DNA of 28,752 nt. It comes from 01-FULL-43-15b sp964472675. Its GTDB lineage: Bacteria > Patescibacteriota > Microgenomatia > UBA8517 > UBA10165. Position 1 is the first letter of the stretch. Each line of letters starts with the position of its first letter. Position numbers and translations under genes: made by a program. The notes under the pieces are model-generated. The model was not told the DNA's origin and made no database searches. It saw only the letters and a program-made list of their open reading frames with translations. The stretch covers positions 1 through 28,752 of the forward strand of contig CAYYLO010000010.1 of NCBI GenBank assembly GCA_964472675.1, in the 5' to 3' direction. Below are positions 1 through 8,696 of the stretch, one piece after another.

Positions 1-429
1 ACTGCCCGATATCACAAGCTTATGTGGAAACACCTGCACAACCTGGGTATTGCCCATCTTCTGCAGGCAAAATATCAAGGCGAAACACTTGTTTCCTGGA
101 TTGCTTTTGTCTGGCATGATACCCTTTACTACCCCTACGGCGCCTCAAGCATAAATCACAAAAACGTGATGGCGCCGAATTTAATGATGTGGGAAGCCAT
201 AAAATTTGGCAAAAGCCGCGAACTAAAATTGTTTGACCTTTGGGGCAAAGAAGAGGGGAAGGGGTTTACCCGATTCAAAGAGGGCTACAACCCAAAAGTG
301 GTAGAGTTTGTAGGCACTTGGGATCTTATTGTAAGTCCTACACTTTATAAAATTTACAGAACAGCAGAAAATCTGCGCTGGAAATTTCTAAAAATTCCTC
401 TGCCTCTACCCAAACCATCATTTAGATGA
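1..429 (+). CDS. FemAB-like aminoacyltransferase, 5' partial
   Basis: The reading frame is open from base 1, so the gene begins upstream; the ATG at 22 is internal. The visible 142 residues are the C-terminal half of a FemAB/FemX-like protein, a double-GNAT-fold family that moves amino acids from aminoacyl-tRNA onto lipid-linked peptidoglycan precursors. Family signs are the YYPYGASS-type strand, the LMMWEAIKFG helix and the terminal FDLWGK...GFTRFKEGY block. The next gene carries the same block, so the two are paralogues. Its TGA stop overlaps the next ATG as ATGA, which suggests translational coupling. The family is clear; whether it builds peptidoglycan cross-bridges or modifies another substrate cannot be told. 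Confidence 0.85.
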   Translation, partial: TARYHKLMWKHLHNLGIAHLLQAKYQGETLVSWIAFVWHDTLYYPYGASSINHKNVMAPNLMMWEAIKFGKSRELKLFDLWGKEEGKGFTRFKEGYNPKVVEFVGTWDLIVSPTLYKIYRTAENLRWKFLKIPLPLPKPSFR

Positions 430-1268
430 CCACAGATCTTCGGCAAACTTCACAGTATGCCCAATACATGGCAACCTTGGGATGGCAAACTGCTAAAGTA
501 AACGGCGACTATTTATATTTCCGAAAGTTACCTCTGGCTGGAAACGTTGGCAAATTCCAGCGGCCCCACAAGTTCCCTACAGAGGAGCAACTAATAACTC
601 TTAAAGAGAGTTATCGAATTTCTGTGTTGTATTTTGAACCCCAATTACCCCTACCTCCCAAATTTCCCCAACTTATCAAAGCCCGTTCCACCTTTCTGCC
701 TCCCAAAACAATTCATATCGATTTGACAATACCCGAAGAAACTTTATTGAAAGCAATGAAGCCAAAAACTCGGTACAACATCGGGCTTGCCGCGCGGCGT
801 GGTGTGATAATTAAAAACTCCACTCTAATTAACGAGTTTACTAACCTCTGGCAATCTTCTGCGCGCAAGCGCGGCATGTGGCTTCCCCAAAAGAAAGAAA
901 TTAAAGCTTTGTGGAGCGCCTTTGGTGATAAAGCACATTTACTGCTGGCACACTATGCAGAAAAACCCATTGCAGGTGTTTTGTTAGTGGAGTCACCAAA
1001 GATTATGTATTACATATATGCCGGCTCAACAAGTGAAGGAAAAAAACTATTTGCGCCAACACTTCTTGCCTGGGAGGCAATAAGACTTGCCAAAAAGAAA
1101 AAGAAGAAACTTTTTGATTTTGAAGGAATATATGATCCCCGCTATCCGTCAACAAGAGAGTGGCGCGGCTTTACAAAATTCAAAGAAGGCTTCGGAGGAA
1201 AAGTTGTCGAGTATCCGCCCACGCTAGTTTATTACTCAAATCCATTTTTAAAACTTCTTAACATATGA
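426..1268 (+). CDS. FemAB-like aminoacyltransferase (complete paralogue)
   Basis: This 280-residue protein shares the C-terminal signature of the gene before it: a YYIYAGSTSEG strand, the LLAWEAIRLAKK helix and the FDFEGIYDP...WRGFTKFKEGFGGKVVEY block. That matches the FemAB/BacA-type peptidyltransferase family, soluble enzymes acting on lipid-linked muropeptide at the inner membrane face. It is shorter than staphylococcal FemA (about 420 residues), with no coiled-coil arm visible. The start overlaps the preceding stop by four bases (ATGA) and no Shine-Dalgarno is seen. Lysine-rich stretches (KKKKKK near residue 226) are a local oddity. A terminator follows at 1325. Substrate amino acid unknown. 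Confidence 0.85.
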   Translation: MTTDLRQTSQYAQYMATLGWQTAKVNGDYLYFRKLPLAGNVGKFQRPHKFPTEEQLITLKESYRISVLYFEPQLPLPPKFPQLIKARSTFLPPKTIHIDLTIPEETLLKAMKPKTRYNIGLAARRGVIIKNSTLINEFTNLWQSSARKRGMWLPQKKEIKALWSAFGDKAHLLLAHYAEKPIAGVLLVESPKIMYYIYAGSTSEGKKLFAPTLLAWEAIRLAKKKKKKLFDFEGIYDPRYPSTREWRGFTKFKEGFGGKVVEYPPTLVYYSNPFLKLLNI

Positions 1269-1324
1269 ACTACCACTCCTTGCCGCCGTGGTATCCAAAG
1301 GCTTCGCCTCCGGCGAGTTCGATC

Positions 1325-1369
1325 TTGTTCAATTCATCCCGCTTGAGCGGGACTTCTTGAACAATTTTT
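1325..1369 (+). terminator. Two-tier intrinsic terminator after the FemAB pair
   Basis: The outer stem TTGTTCAA (1325-1332) pairs perfectly with TTGAACAA (1357-1364). The inner stem TCCCGC/GCGGGA (1337-1342, 1347-1352) closes a TTGA loop. Five T follow (1365-1369). It lies between convergent genes, 57 bases after the FemAB stop. Confidence 0.8.
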
Positions 1370-1376
1370 AATGATA

Positions 1377-4300
1377 TCACGCTGCCTCACAGAAAAGTTT
1401 GAATTCGCACTCGCGGCACCAAAGATTGCCGGAGCAGAAAAAGTCTGAGGTTTCTATCTCCTGTTTGGCTTTTAAGATTTCCTGTTTGGCCTCTTCTAGC
1501 TGCTTTTTTGTTCGGGTTGTCGAAACTTTTAAAGCTTTGTTGAAAAAATACAAAGACAGAATAATTTTGTCGGTGTCAACTGTAAAAACCGGATCGCGAA
1601 CTTCCACTGCCGCCAAAGCATAAAAAGAAAGTTGCAAGTCTTTTTCCAGCTCACGCTCTGTTGGAGGACCTTTAGTTTCTAAATCCGTCGTTTTGTAATC
1701 AATAATTTCTATCCCACCGTCAAAAGTTTTATCAATCCGGTCAATTTTGCCGCCTAGTTTTAAACCTGGGCCAATTGGAAAGATAAATGGTTTTTCCAAA
1801 TCCACAGGGAGATTTTTGGGGTTATGTAAATCCGTTTTTAAGTACTCCACTAAATATTCTTTTCCCTGTTCTTTGGTTTTTTGCTCGTGAGATTTGCTTA
1901 AATATCCCGAGCGGATCCAGTCTCTTTCGTAAATTTCCAAAATTTCTTTTTCTCCCAAGGGATTGCCGCCTTTGGCCAACTCGTGGAAATCTTTCATAGT
2001 GTTATGAAGAGAAATCCCAAAACTTTGCGCGGGAGAAGTCGGAGTCGGAATCCGCAAAATATATTTCATTTTGTAGTGAAGAGGGCAAAAGCGGAAACAG
2101 TCAATTTGTGAATAGGATAGATATGTAATTGGGGGGATAGTTGTAGATTGCTCGCCTCGCTGCGAAGCGGGTGGGTTGTGAGACTGGGGTAGGGGTGAAT
2201 ACTCTAAAATAGAGAGTTGCTCACCTTTAGTTGCAGCCATAGACAATACTTCTTCTCCCAAAGCTTCCGGGACAAAAAGAGAGACCTTCTTTTCTCTTTT
2301 TCCTTCGCCGTAATAATCTGCGGCTGTAAAATACAACCGGTCCTTTGCCCGTGTTGCCGCAACATAGGCAAGTCTTCTTTCTTCTTGAAGGTGATAATTC
2401 CCCTGAGGCAAAACTTCTTTTATCAACTCCTCGGGTATAGGAATTTGCTCCCTTCTTTCGCGGGTAGGAAAACGGGCATCCACCATGTTGACGACAAAAA
2501 CAACCGGAAACTCCAAACCTTTTGAGGAGTGGATCGTCAAGATATTGACCGCATTTTCCGAAGACCAGTCAAAATCTGAAGCTCGCGGCGACTCTCCTAA
2601 ATCTAAGGAAAGTTCGATCCAGTCAACTACAGCAAAAACCGACGCATCTTCATGCTCTCCTTCGTAAGACTTTAACTTATCAAAAAATCGCGCGATGTTT
2701 TGCGCTCTCTTTTCGTCCAACGAATTTTTGGGGTTCACAACGTGATTCAACAGTCCCGAGTCCTGGAAAAAGTAATACAAAATTTGGCCTGCTGTTTCTT
2801 TAGGGATCAGTTGCATATGTCGATGTATCATCTCCACTAAATTCTTAATTTTTTCTCGAGTTGCAGAATTAATAAAAACATCGTCTATTTTCTCTGCTGC
2901 TTCAAAAAGACTAAGGTTATTTTTTCTGGAATAGTTAACTAAAGAAGCGATATCGCGTTGCAAGAAACCCAAGTGCTCCATTGTCAAAACCTTATAAAAT
3001 GCCGCCGAGTCCTCAAAGTTTGTCAAAACTTTCAAATAGCAAAAAATTTCCTTAATTTCTGGCTGCCTGAATAATTGTCCGGGGCCCAAAAATTGGTAGG
3101 GGATACCTGCTCGGGCCAAAGCTCTAACAAACGGTTCGGCATGATTATTTGCGCGAACTAAAATAGCAAAATCAGAATATTTCCTTTTTTCTTCCCCACT
3201 CAAATACTTGATTTTTTTCGCCACCATTTCTGCTTCGTTTTCAACTCTGTCGGCATGTATAAACTCAGGAGCAACATGATTTTTTCGGCGAGTACTTTGA
3301 AGATTTTTGGTTACCCCAAGCTTTGCTTCCAGTGTATCAGGGTTATTAAACTGAATTAATTTATACGCAGAGTCTAAGATGCTTTGCGTCGAACGATAAT
3401 TTTCGGTTAAAACCACCTGTTTGGCATTTTTATAGTCGTCAATAAAATGGAGAATATTGGAAATGGCAGCTCCCCTAAATTTGTATATAGAATTGTGTAC
3501 AACTATTTTGTCGGCAATAAAGTTGTGGGTTTTATCTATTTCCAGATCGTAAACATCCTCGGTTTTTTTTATTTCTTCTCTCGAAATCACTTTTCTGTAA
3601 ATAATACTTTTTCCTTTTAGTACCGGTAGATACATGCCTGGAAACACATGGCTTGCGGGTACAATTTTGGAGGATAAATGTTGGTAGTTGTATAAGCCTA
3701 CGTTGAACTTTTTGTCCAATATTCCATTGGTTATTTCCATCAACTTTTTTGCAACGTTCCACGCCTTGGCAAGATCGGTGGTTGCTATGCGTACCCGCCA
3801 TCCCTTTTTCGCTTTCAAAGGCGGAAATCCATTTCTCTTAAGTGCGTTTATTGCTTTTGGGTCTGATGTTTCTACTGAAACCTGATGTAGAACCGCGGGA
3901 CTCCCCAAAAAACCGTTTTTGTGAGTTTTTCCTCTATGGTTTCTGTAGCACATTTCTAAATTGACTTTTATTCTGGTTGTTGATCCTCGAACAACGCCAC
4001 CCGTGAGACAAACTGGGGAGTCCAACTCCAGGTTGAGATCTTTCGCAAGTATTTGGGCATTTTTATTGGTGTCTATATCTTTAAATAATTTCACTAACCA
4101 TTCACCATTAATCGCCTGTCCGGGGCGTGCAGTAAACGGAATTGTGGGTAAGCCATATTTTGCTGAAAAATAGGCCTCAAAGAACCGTGCTTCCTGGTCT
4201 GTCTTGTAAGCGCCAATTGCGATAATCTTGTCCGCATGACGCTCCAACCGAAGCCTTGCGGGGAGGCTGTTGGTTACACCAATCCTCCACCCCAAATTTA

Positions 4301-5399
4301 CCTGATGCATAAGGTAAACGAAGTGCCACCCAAAAGACATATAAAGAGCGGGAAGAAAGCAAAACATTTTGTGGTTGCTGGTAACAGTAATTTCCTCACC
4401 ATCTTCCACCTTGAAAGTAAGCAAAACAGCAGTTCTTCTACTTTTAAAAACCTTAAGAACCCTACTTGTTGACGTGTGTCCCTTCCCAACCGCTGTAAAC
4501 ACAATATCACCCTTTTTCATTTCCGAAATCTTCCTTAATCCGCTGGGAGTCTCTACTCTTGATCCTCCGGGCAGACATTGTGAATCGTCTCCTACGATTG
4601 TCAGGTTTGCGTCTTTCTCGGATGATGCCAGGAGTTTTATTAACTCATACTGGGCAATGTTGGTATCCTGAAACTCGTCAACAAGAATATATTTAAACGC
4701 TTTCTTGTATGTGGCCAGAACGTTAGTCCTTTCCCGAAAAAGTCTTAATGTATTGTAGATTAAGTCCGAAAAATCCATCAAGCCATTTTTGTTTTTTAAT
4801 TCTTCGTATTTTGCATAAGCTTTTGCTAATTCCACCCATTTATCTGCCTCTTTTTTTTCTGGTGCATTGGACATTGGACATTTGTCATTGGTCATTCTCG
4901 CCCAGTCAAGATACTGGGCGGGTGTTATATCTTCATCTTGCAACCTTGAAAAGTGTTGAAAAATTCCTGATAAAAATTTAGTCGGATTACCTAATGGACG
5001 AAAATAGGATAATTCAAAATCAAAAATGTGCTTGCGCATAAAGTTGATTGCCTCAGCCTCCGTCATTACCCGATAGCGTGGATCAAGTCCAATTTGCACG
5101 CCGTCATTTTTCAAAATACGGTCACCAAAAGAATGAAAAGTGGAAATCCACATTTGCGTATAGCCGTAAGGCATGGCTACATCAACTCTTTCCTGCATTT
5201 CGCGAGCCGCTTTTTCAGTGAATGTCAGAGCCAGAATTTCTGAGGGGGCAATACCTTGATTTAAGATAAGGTGTTTTATCCGCTCCGTAACAACCGTGGT
5301 TTTGCCGGTTCCAGCCCCAGCAATAATTAACAATGGCCCCTGACCCCACAAAACTGCTTCCTCTTGTGCAACATTTAAAGAAACTGCTTTGTTGGCCAT
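1377..5399 (-). CDS. UvrD/PcrA-type SF1 helicase fused to PD-(D/E)XK nuclease, intein-interrupted
   Basis: This is an ATP-dependent 3'-5' SF1A helicase for DNA repair or recombination. Without its intein (residues 275-636) it is 978 residues. The Q motif (LNVAQEEAV), Walker A GAGTGKTT (residues 28-34), Walker B DEFQDTN (241-247) and motif III GDDSQ/SIYKFRGA (split by the intein) are all present. The C-terminal 250 residues form a RecB/AddB/Cas4-like nuclease: GGKIDRID (D1220) and EIIDYKT (D1234, K1236), plus Cys at 1101/1105 and 1328, 1331, 1337, the layout of a 4Fe-4S-clamped nuclease. The protein resembles a one-subunit AddB/RecB-like end processor rather than plain UvrD. It starts three bases after the rmuC stop with no Shine-Dalgarno, so the two are probably co-transcribed. 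Confidence 0.93.
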   Translation of the reverse strand: MANKAVSLNVAQEEAVLWGQGPLLIIAGAGTGKTTVVTERIKHLILNQGIAPSEILALTFTEKAAREMQERVDVAMPYGYTQMWISTFHSFGDRILKNDGVQIGLDPRYRVMTEAEAINFMRKHIFDFELSYFRPLGNPTKFLSGIFQHFSRLQDEDITPAQYLDWARMTNDKCPMSNAPEKKEADKWVELAKAYAKYEELKNKNGLMDFSDLIYNTLRLFRERTNVLATYKKAFKYILVDEFQDTNIAQYELIKLLASSEKDANLTIVGDDSQCLPGGSRVETPSGLRKISEMKKGDIVFTAVGKGHTSTSRVLKVFKSRRTAVLLTFKVEDGEEITVTSNHKMFCFLPALYMSFGWHFVYLMHQVNLGWRIGVTNSLPARLRLERHADKIIAIGAYKTDQEARFFEAYFSAKYGLPTIPFTARPGQAINGEWLVKLFKDIDTNKNAQILAKDLNLELDSPVCLTGGVVRGSTTRIKVNLEMCYRNHRGKTHKNGFLGSPAVLHQVSVETSDPKAINALKRNGFPPLKAKKGWRVRIATTDLAKAWNVAKKLMEITNGILDKKFNVGLYNYQHLSSKIVPASHVFPGMYLPVLKGKSIIYRKVISREEIKKTEDVYDLEIDKTHNFIADKIVVHNSIYKFRGAAISNILHFIDDYKNAKQVVLTENYRSTQSILDSAYKLIQFNNPDTLEAKLGVTKNLQSTRRKNHVAPEFIHADRVENEAEMVAKKIKYLSGEEKRKYSDFAILVRANNHAEPFVRALARAGIPYQFLGPGQLFRQPEIKEIFCYLKVLTNFEDSAAFYKVLTMEHLGFLQRDIASLVNYSRKNNLSLFEAAEKIDDVFINSATREKIKNLVEMIHRHMQLIPKETAGQILYYFFQDSGLLNHVVNPKNSLDEKRAQNIARFFDKLKSYEGEHEDASVFAVVDWIELSLDLGESPRASDFDWSSENAVNILTIHSSKGLEFPVVFVVNMVDARFPTRERREQIPIPEELIKEVLPQGNYHLQEERRLAYVAATRAKDRLYFTAADYYGEGKREKKVSLFVPEALGEEVLSMAATKGEQLSILEYSPLPQSHNPPASQRGEQSTTIPPITYLSYSQIDCFRFCPLHYKMKYILRIPTPTSPAQSFGISLHNTMKDFHELAKGGNPLGEKEILEIYERDWIRSGYLSKSHEQKTKEQGKEYLVEYLKTDLHNPKNLPVDLEKPFIFPIGPGLKLGGKIDRIDKTFDGGIEIIDYKTTDLETKGPPTERELEKDLQLSFYALAAVEVRDPVFTVDTDKIILSLYFFNKALKVSTTRTKKQLEEAKQEILKAKQEIETSDFFCSGNLWCRECEFKLFCEAA
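3492..4577 (-). mobile_element. Intein in helicase motif III, 362 residues, GIY-YIG-like insert
   Basis: The intein starts at Cys275 (CLPGGSRVETPSG) and ends with His635-Asn636, followed by Ser637 as the +1 nucleophile. Removing it restores VGDDSQ-SIYKFRGA, the expected helicase motif. Block B is TSNH (340-343); the C-terminal blocks are VYDLEIDKTHNF and VVHN, so all splicing residues look intact. No LAGLIDADG motif is visible. Residues about 360-425 instead resemble a divergent GIY-YIG fold: FVYLM, then GWRIGVTNS, an Arg/His-rich stretch, then DQEARFFEAYFSAKYGLP. A further 190 residues of unassigned, possibly DNA-binding sequence follow before the splicing blocks. Confidence 0.92.
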
Positions 5400-5402
5400 A
5401 AA

Positions 5403-6422
5403 CTAGTTCGGTGTAATTGCAGGGATATTTATTTCTTCTCCTTTTTCGACTTGCGCCACCGTTTCTTTGCCCAAACTTTGAGTTGAGGTTATTTTTTGTC
5501 CTAACTGCGCAAAACCCGAAGTTAGATTGCTCATCGAGTTGTAAGCGTTTACGACATGACGACCCAAAACCGACATCACACTTCCTACTTTCTCATAATC
5601 TTTTTGGATAGCACGAATTGAAGATAATACTTGTCTGGCCTGTTGTTCAATTCTTTTACCCTCAAAACTTACCAGGATAATGCGAAGGTGCGCATACATA
5701 GTTGTCGGGGAAACTGGATATACTCTTTGGGTCCGGGCATAATCTATTACTTCTGATAAATTCACAATCTCGTAATAAACGCTTTCGGAAGGGATATACA
5801 TTATCGCAAAATCAACTGTTCCTTCTTCCGGTAAAATATACTTTTTAGAAATTGCGTCAATGTGGCGCTTAATATCCCGACCAAATTCACGCCTTGCTTT
5901 CTCCCGATCCTCCTCTTTTTCTTCCTTTACCATACGGGTAAAGTTTTCCATAGGGAATTTGGAATCTATTGGCAAAATCCCGGCATCAGTTTTTAAAGCT
6001 GCGTCAACTTTCTCGCCCGATTTAAACTGGTGTTGAAAAAAAATCGCACTTTTGGGAAAAACCTGGGATAAAAGGTCCTGCAAAATTTCCTCACCCAAGT
6101 TACCCCTTAACTTTGGACTTTTAAGATAGTCCTGAAGGTCGCGCATCGAACGGGAAACTTCGGAAAATTGCCCAGCTTCCTTTTGTAAATCCCCAATAAC
6201 TTTGGCGGCTCTGTCCAGGCGCTCGTTAATGTCTCTTGTGTTTTGGGAAAGGGTGTCGGTTATATTTCTGTTGTTTTGGGAAAGGGCTTCCTGATTACTT
6301 TTCAGCCATTCTATAATTGTATGGTCAGAGGAACTTTTGCCTAATTTCTTATTCAAAATCCAGATTACCCCACAAAACCCAGCGCCAATTAAGAGCAGTG
6401 TAAGAACAAGTTCCTGGGACAT
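5403..6422 (-). CDS. rmuC: RmuC-family DNA recombination protein
   Basis: The family is linked to limiting DNA inversions and rearrangements and carries a restriction-endonuclease-like core. The N-terminus has one membrane segment (LVLTLLLIGAGFCGVIWIL), then a heptad-like region rich in NTRDINERLDRA repeats, then the RmuC core: SPKLRGNLGEEILQDLL, DAALK...LPIDSKFPMENF, and the FAIMYIPSE and VSPTTMYAHLRII blocks, all hallmarks of the family. I prefer the ATG at 6422 (339 residues). A TTG at 6437 would add five residues, but a TATACT -10 box at 6442-6447 would place the transcript start on that TTG. It lies upstream of and probably co-transcribed with the helicase-nuclease, a sensible repair pairing. 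Confidence 0.9.
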   Translation of the reverse strand: MSQELVLTLLLIGAGFCGVIWILNKKLGKSSSDHTIIEWLKSNQEALSQNNRNITDTLSQNTRDINERLDRAAKVIGDLQKEAGQFSEVSRSMRDLQDYLKSPKLRGNLGEEILQDLLSQVFPKSAIFFQHQFKSGEKVDAALKTDAGILPIDSKFPMENFTRMVKEEKEEDREKARREFGRDIKRHIDAISKKYILPEEGTVDFAIMYIPSESVYYEIVNLSEVIDYARTQRVYPVSPTTMYAHLRIILVSFEGKRIEQQARQVLSSIRAIQKDYEKVGSVMSVLGRHVVNAYNSMSNLTSGFAQLGQKITSTQSLGKETVAQVEKGEEINIPAITPN

Positions 6423-6441
6423 GTGAGGTAGATTCAAACAC

Positions 6442-6447
6442 AGTATA
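6442..6447 (-). promoter_or_regulatory. -10 box for rmuC-helicase unit
   Basis: TATACT on the minus strand, with only a weak TTAAAA candidate -35 seventeen bases upstream. The predicted start of transcription lies near 6435, giving a leader of about 13 bases to the ATG at 6422. It shares a 75-base divergent region with the promoter of the plus-strand gene at 6498. Confidence 0.5.
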
Positions 6448-6485
6448 AAATAAAAAGCAAGGGTTTTTAAGCAGGAGAGAAACTG

Positions 6486-6491
6486 TACAAT
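6486..6491 (+). promoter_or_regulatory. -10 box placing +1 on the ATG at 6498
   Basis: TACAAT is followed by six bases and then the ATG, so transcription should start at or next to the start codon (leaderless mRNA). No convincing -35 is seen. Confidence 0.55.
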
Positions 6492-6497
6492 TGACGT

Positions 6498-6812
6498 ATG
6501 GAGAAAAGAAACCGCAACTTTTTGCCTGCCTTAATTTTGAGTTTTGCTTTTTTGTCATTTTGGCCGCTGCTCTTCTTTTTTGTTCATCCAGCCAGCCTCT
6601 TGCCCATACTTACGTTCTGCGTGTTACTTTTCTTTTGGCTATTTTTTACAGCATCGCTTCTTTTAGGAAACACCAGACAGGGATTTTTTATAGGCATAGG
6701 TATATTAGTATTTTTGGTAATAGGTTACTGGGGCGCCGGAACATGGCTTAACTTATTGTTAATCGTAGGAATATTAATTACCCTTGAATATGTCATTGCG
6801 CAAAAAGGCTAA
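6498..6812 (+). CDS. Small multi-pass membrane protein of unknown function
   Basis: The 104-residue product has a basic N-terminus (MEKRNRN) and four hydrophobic stretches: FLPALILSFAFLSFWPLLFFFV, LPILTFCVLLFFWLFFTASLLL, FFIGIGILVFLVIGYW and LLLIVGILITLEYVI. It is therefore probably a four-helix inner-membrane protein. I recognise no family. The start is supported by a -10 box six bases before the ATG; an overlapping frame (6491-6751) is discarded because it lacks that support. It is divergent from rmuC and followed 46 bases later by the TrpR-like gene, whose promoter appears to lie in its 3' end. Nothing in the context ties it to a pathway. Confidence 0.65.
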   Translation: MEKRNRNFLPALILSFAFLSFWPLLFFFVHPASLLPILTFCVLLFFWLFFTASLLLGNTRQGFFIGIGILVFLVIGYWGAGTWLNLLLIVGILITLEYVIAQKG

Positions 6813-6858
6813 CTTTGTTACACTTTAATTGATTAAACAACCTGCTCTACAAAAACAC

Positions 6859-7212
6859 ATGCGGTTGTCTAAAGTAAAGGTAAACCCCCACTTAAAAAAA
6901 GAGCTTTTCCAAACTCTCCATAAAACCTTGGCCGATTTAAAAAATCCACAAGATATCAAAGATTTTTTAGAAGCTTTTTTGTCGGGAACAGAACACGAAA
7001 CATTAGCCAAAAGAGTCGCTGTCTCCTATTGGTTGGACAAAGGCAGAAGTTATACCAATATCCAAAACAACCTCAAAGTCTCAAGCGCAACTATTACCAA
7101 TGTGCAGAAAGCCTACTCAAGACAAAAAGGGGTTAAGCTTGCTCTAAGCCACATCAAAGCGGAAGAATGGGCCAATGTGTGGGCCGAGAAAATCAAAAAA
7201 CTCGTCCGCTAA
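6859..7212 (+). CDS. TrpR/YerC-family helix-turn-helix protein
   Basis: The 117-residue product matches the YerC/YecD branch of the TrpR superfamily: KVNPHLKKELFQTLHKTLADLKNPQDIKDFLEAFL, then a TEHETLAKRVAVSYWLDKGRSY segment and the helix-turn-helix NIQNNLKVSSATITNVQKAY. Such proteins bind DNA as all-helical dimers; their ligand is generally unknown, and the Trp-binding role of TrpR should not be assumed. The frame extends up to a TTG at 6829, but family alignment starts near the ATG at 6859. A TTGCGC/TACACT pair (6796-6801, 6819-6824; 17-base spacer) is a plausible promoter. The C-terminal 30 residues (LALSHIKAEEWANVWAEKI) are not part of the core family. Confidence 0.85.
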   Translation: MRLSKVKVNPHLKKELFQTLHKTLADLKNPQDIKDFLEAFLSGTEHETLAKRVAVSYWLDKGRSYTNIQNNLKVSSATITNVQKAYSRQKGVKLALSHIKAEEWANVWAEKIKKLVR

Positions 7213-7224
7213 CTTCAATTCGAG

Positions 7225-7230
7225 TATAAT
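7225..7230 (+). promoter_or_regulatory. Consensus -10 box, leaderless metG promoter
   Basis: A perfect TATAAT is followed by six bases (ATTCTC) and then the metG ATG. Start of transcription would fall on the A of the ATG, leaving no 5' leader. The -35 is not recognisable. Confidence 0.7.
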
Positions 7231-7236
7231 ATTCTC

Positions 7237-8658
7237 ATGAACAAGTATTATCTACATTGCGCCATCCCTTACGTCAACGCAAGACCGCACATCGGCCACG
7301 CACTGGAATTTATTCAAACAGATACTGTGGGTCGATATCACAGGCTGTTGGGCGAAGATGTGCTTCAGCTCACCGGTGGAGATGAAAATGCTCTAAAAAA
7401 TGTGCAAGCTGCTGAAACCGCGGGGGAAGATGTACAAAGTTTTGTTGATAAAAATGCTCAACTGTTTAAAGACTTAACAGCAAAACTAAATACTCAGTTC
7501 GATGTTTTCCAAAAAGGTTCGAATAAAGAAAAACACTATCTGGCTTCTCAAAAATTGTGGAAACTTTGCGAAGCGGCCGGGGATATTTACAAAAAAACTT
7601 ATCGAGGACTTTATTGCGTAGGTTGTGAAACCTTTTATGCTTCCGATGAGCTAAGTGAAAATGGAGAATGCTACGAACACCCCGGCAGAAAGCTGGAAGA
7701 GGTTGAAGAAGAGAATTACTTTTTCAGGTTATCTAAATATCAAAACAAAATAATTCAATTAATTGAATCAGAGGAACACAAGGTCACGCCTGAGAAAAGA
7801 AAAAACGAGGTTTTGTCTTTTCTGAAATCCGGACTCCGGGATATTTCAATCTCCCGCACAAACCAACGTGCGAAAAACTGGGGGGTGCCTGTTCCGGGCG
7901 ATCCGACTCAACGAATATACGTATGGTTTGACGCTTTAAACATCTATCAAAGCGGGGTTGGTTTTGGATGGGATGAGGCAATATACAATAAATGGTGGCC
8001 AGCAGATCTTGAAGTAATCGGCAAAGGGATAATCAGATTCCACGCCGTGTATTGGATAGCCTTTTTGCTTTCTGCTGGTTTAAAAATTCCCAAAACCTTG
8101 TTGGTCCACGACTACTTCACGGTAAATGGTCAAAAGATGTCCAAAACTCTAGGAAATGTTTATGACCCCGTTCCTTTAGTGGAAAAATATGGGGCAGATC
8201 CCATTCGATATTACTGCCTGGCAAAAATTTCTCCTTTCGAGGATGGTGACTTTTCAGAAAGCAAATTTGTCGAAACATATAACGCCGATCTTGCTAACAA
8301 TCTGGGAAACCTTATTTCCCGCGTTGCCAAACTGGCTGAAAATATTGGACTTTCAGCACCTGGAGCAGGACAATATACTTTCGATCGAGAGGTTATTGAC
8401 CGCTTGGAGACATATGAGTTTCACCTTGCTCTTCAGGTAATTTGGTCCTGGATAGACAGTTTGAATAAAAAAATTGATATCGGTAAGCTCTGGGAAAATA
8501 CAGCAGAAAAACAGAGTGCGTTAGAAGAAATTATTCAAGAAATTCATAAAATCGCCTACAATTTACAGCCGTTTTTACCCGAGACCGCGGATAAAATACA
8601 AAAACAATTTTACAGTGAAGTAAAAGTAGATAAACCTCTTTTCCCAAGAATTAAGTGA
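7237..8658 (+). CDS. metG: Methionyl-tRNA synthetase
   Basis: This class I synthetase charges initiator and elongator tRNA-Met in the cytoplasm. At 473 residues it is the short form without the C-terminal tRNA-binding (EMAP/Trbp111) extension. The HIGH motif is PHIGHA (18-21); the KMSKS motif is KMSKTLGN (near 299). The connective peptide has a single metal knuckle, CVGCETFYASDEL then CYEHPG, where a His may stand in for one Cys. WFDALNIYQSG and the C-terminal anticodon helix bundle are standard. The ATG is fixed by the TATAAT six bases upstream. It follows the TrpR-like gene by 24 bases but has its own promoter. Confidence 0.97.
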   Translation: MNKYYLHCAIPYVNARPHIGHALEFIQTDTVGRYHRLLGEDVLQLTGGDENALKNVQAAETAGEDVQSFVDKNAQLFKDLTAKLNTQFDVFQKGSNKEKHYLASQKLWKLCEAAGDIYKKTYRGLYCVGCETFYASDELSENGECYEHPGRKLEEVEEENYFFRLSKYQNKIIQLIESEEHKVTPEKRKNEVLSFLKSGLRDISISRTNQRAKNWGVPVPGDPTQRIYVWFDALNIYQSGVGFGWDEAIYNKWWPADLEVIGKGIIRFHAVYWIAFLLSAGLKIPKTLLVHDYFTVNGQKMSKTLGNVYDPVPLVEKYGADPIRYYCLAKISPFEDGDFSESKFVETYNADLANNLGNLISRVAKLAENIGLSAPGAGQYTFDREVIDRLETYEFHLALQVIWSWIDSLNKKIDIGKLWENTAEKQSALEEIIQEIHKIAYNLQPFLPETADKIQKQFYSEVKVDKPLFPRIK

Positions 8659-8696
8659 ACAGATCGTCAACGGCGCGAGCACCAAGACTTCAGGGA

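Noticed and set aside
3492..4577. LAGLIDADG endonuclease in the helicase intein
   Set aside because: No pair of dodecapeptide motifs could be found in this intein, unlike the one in DnaG.
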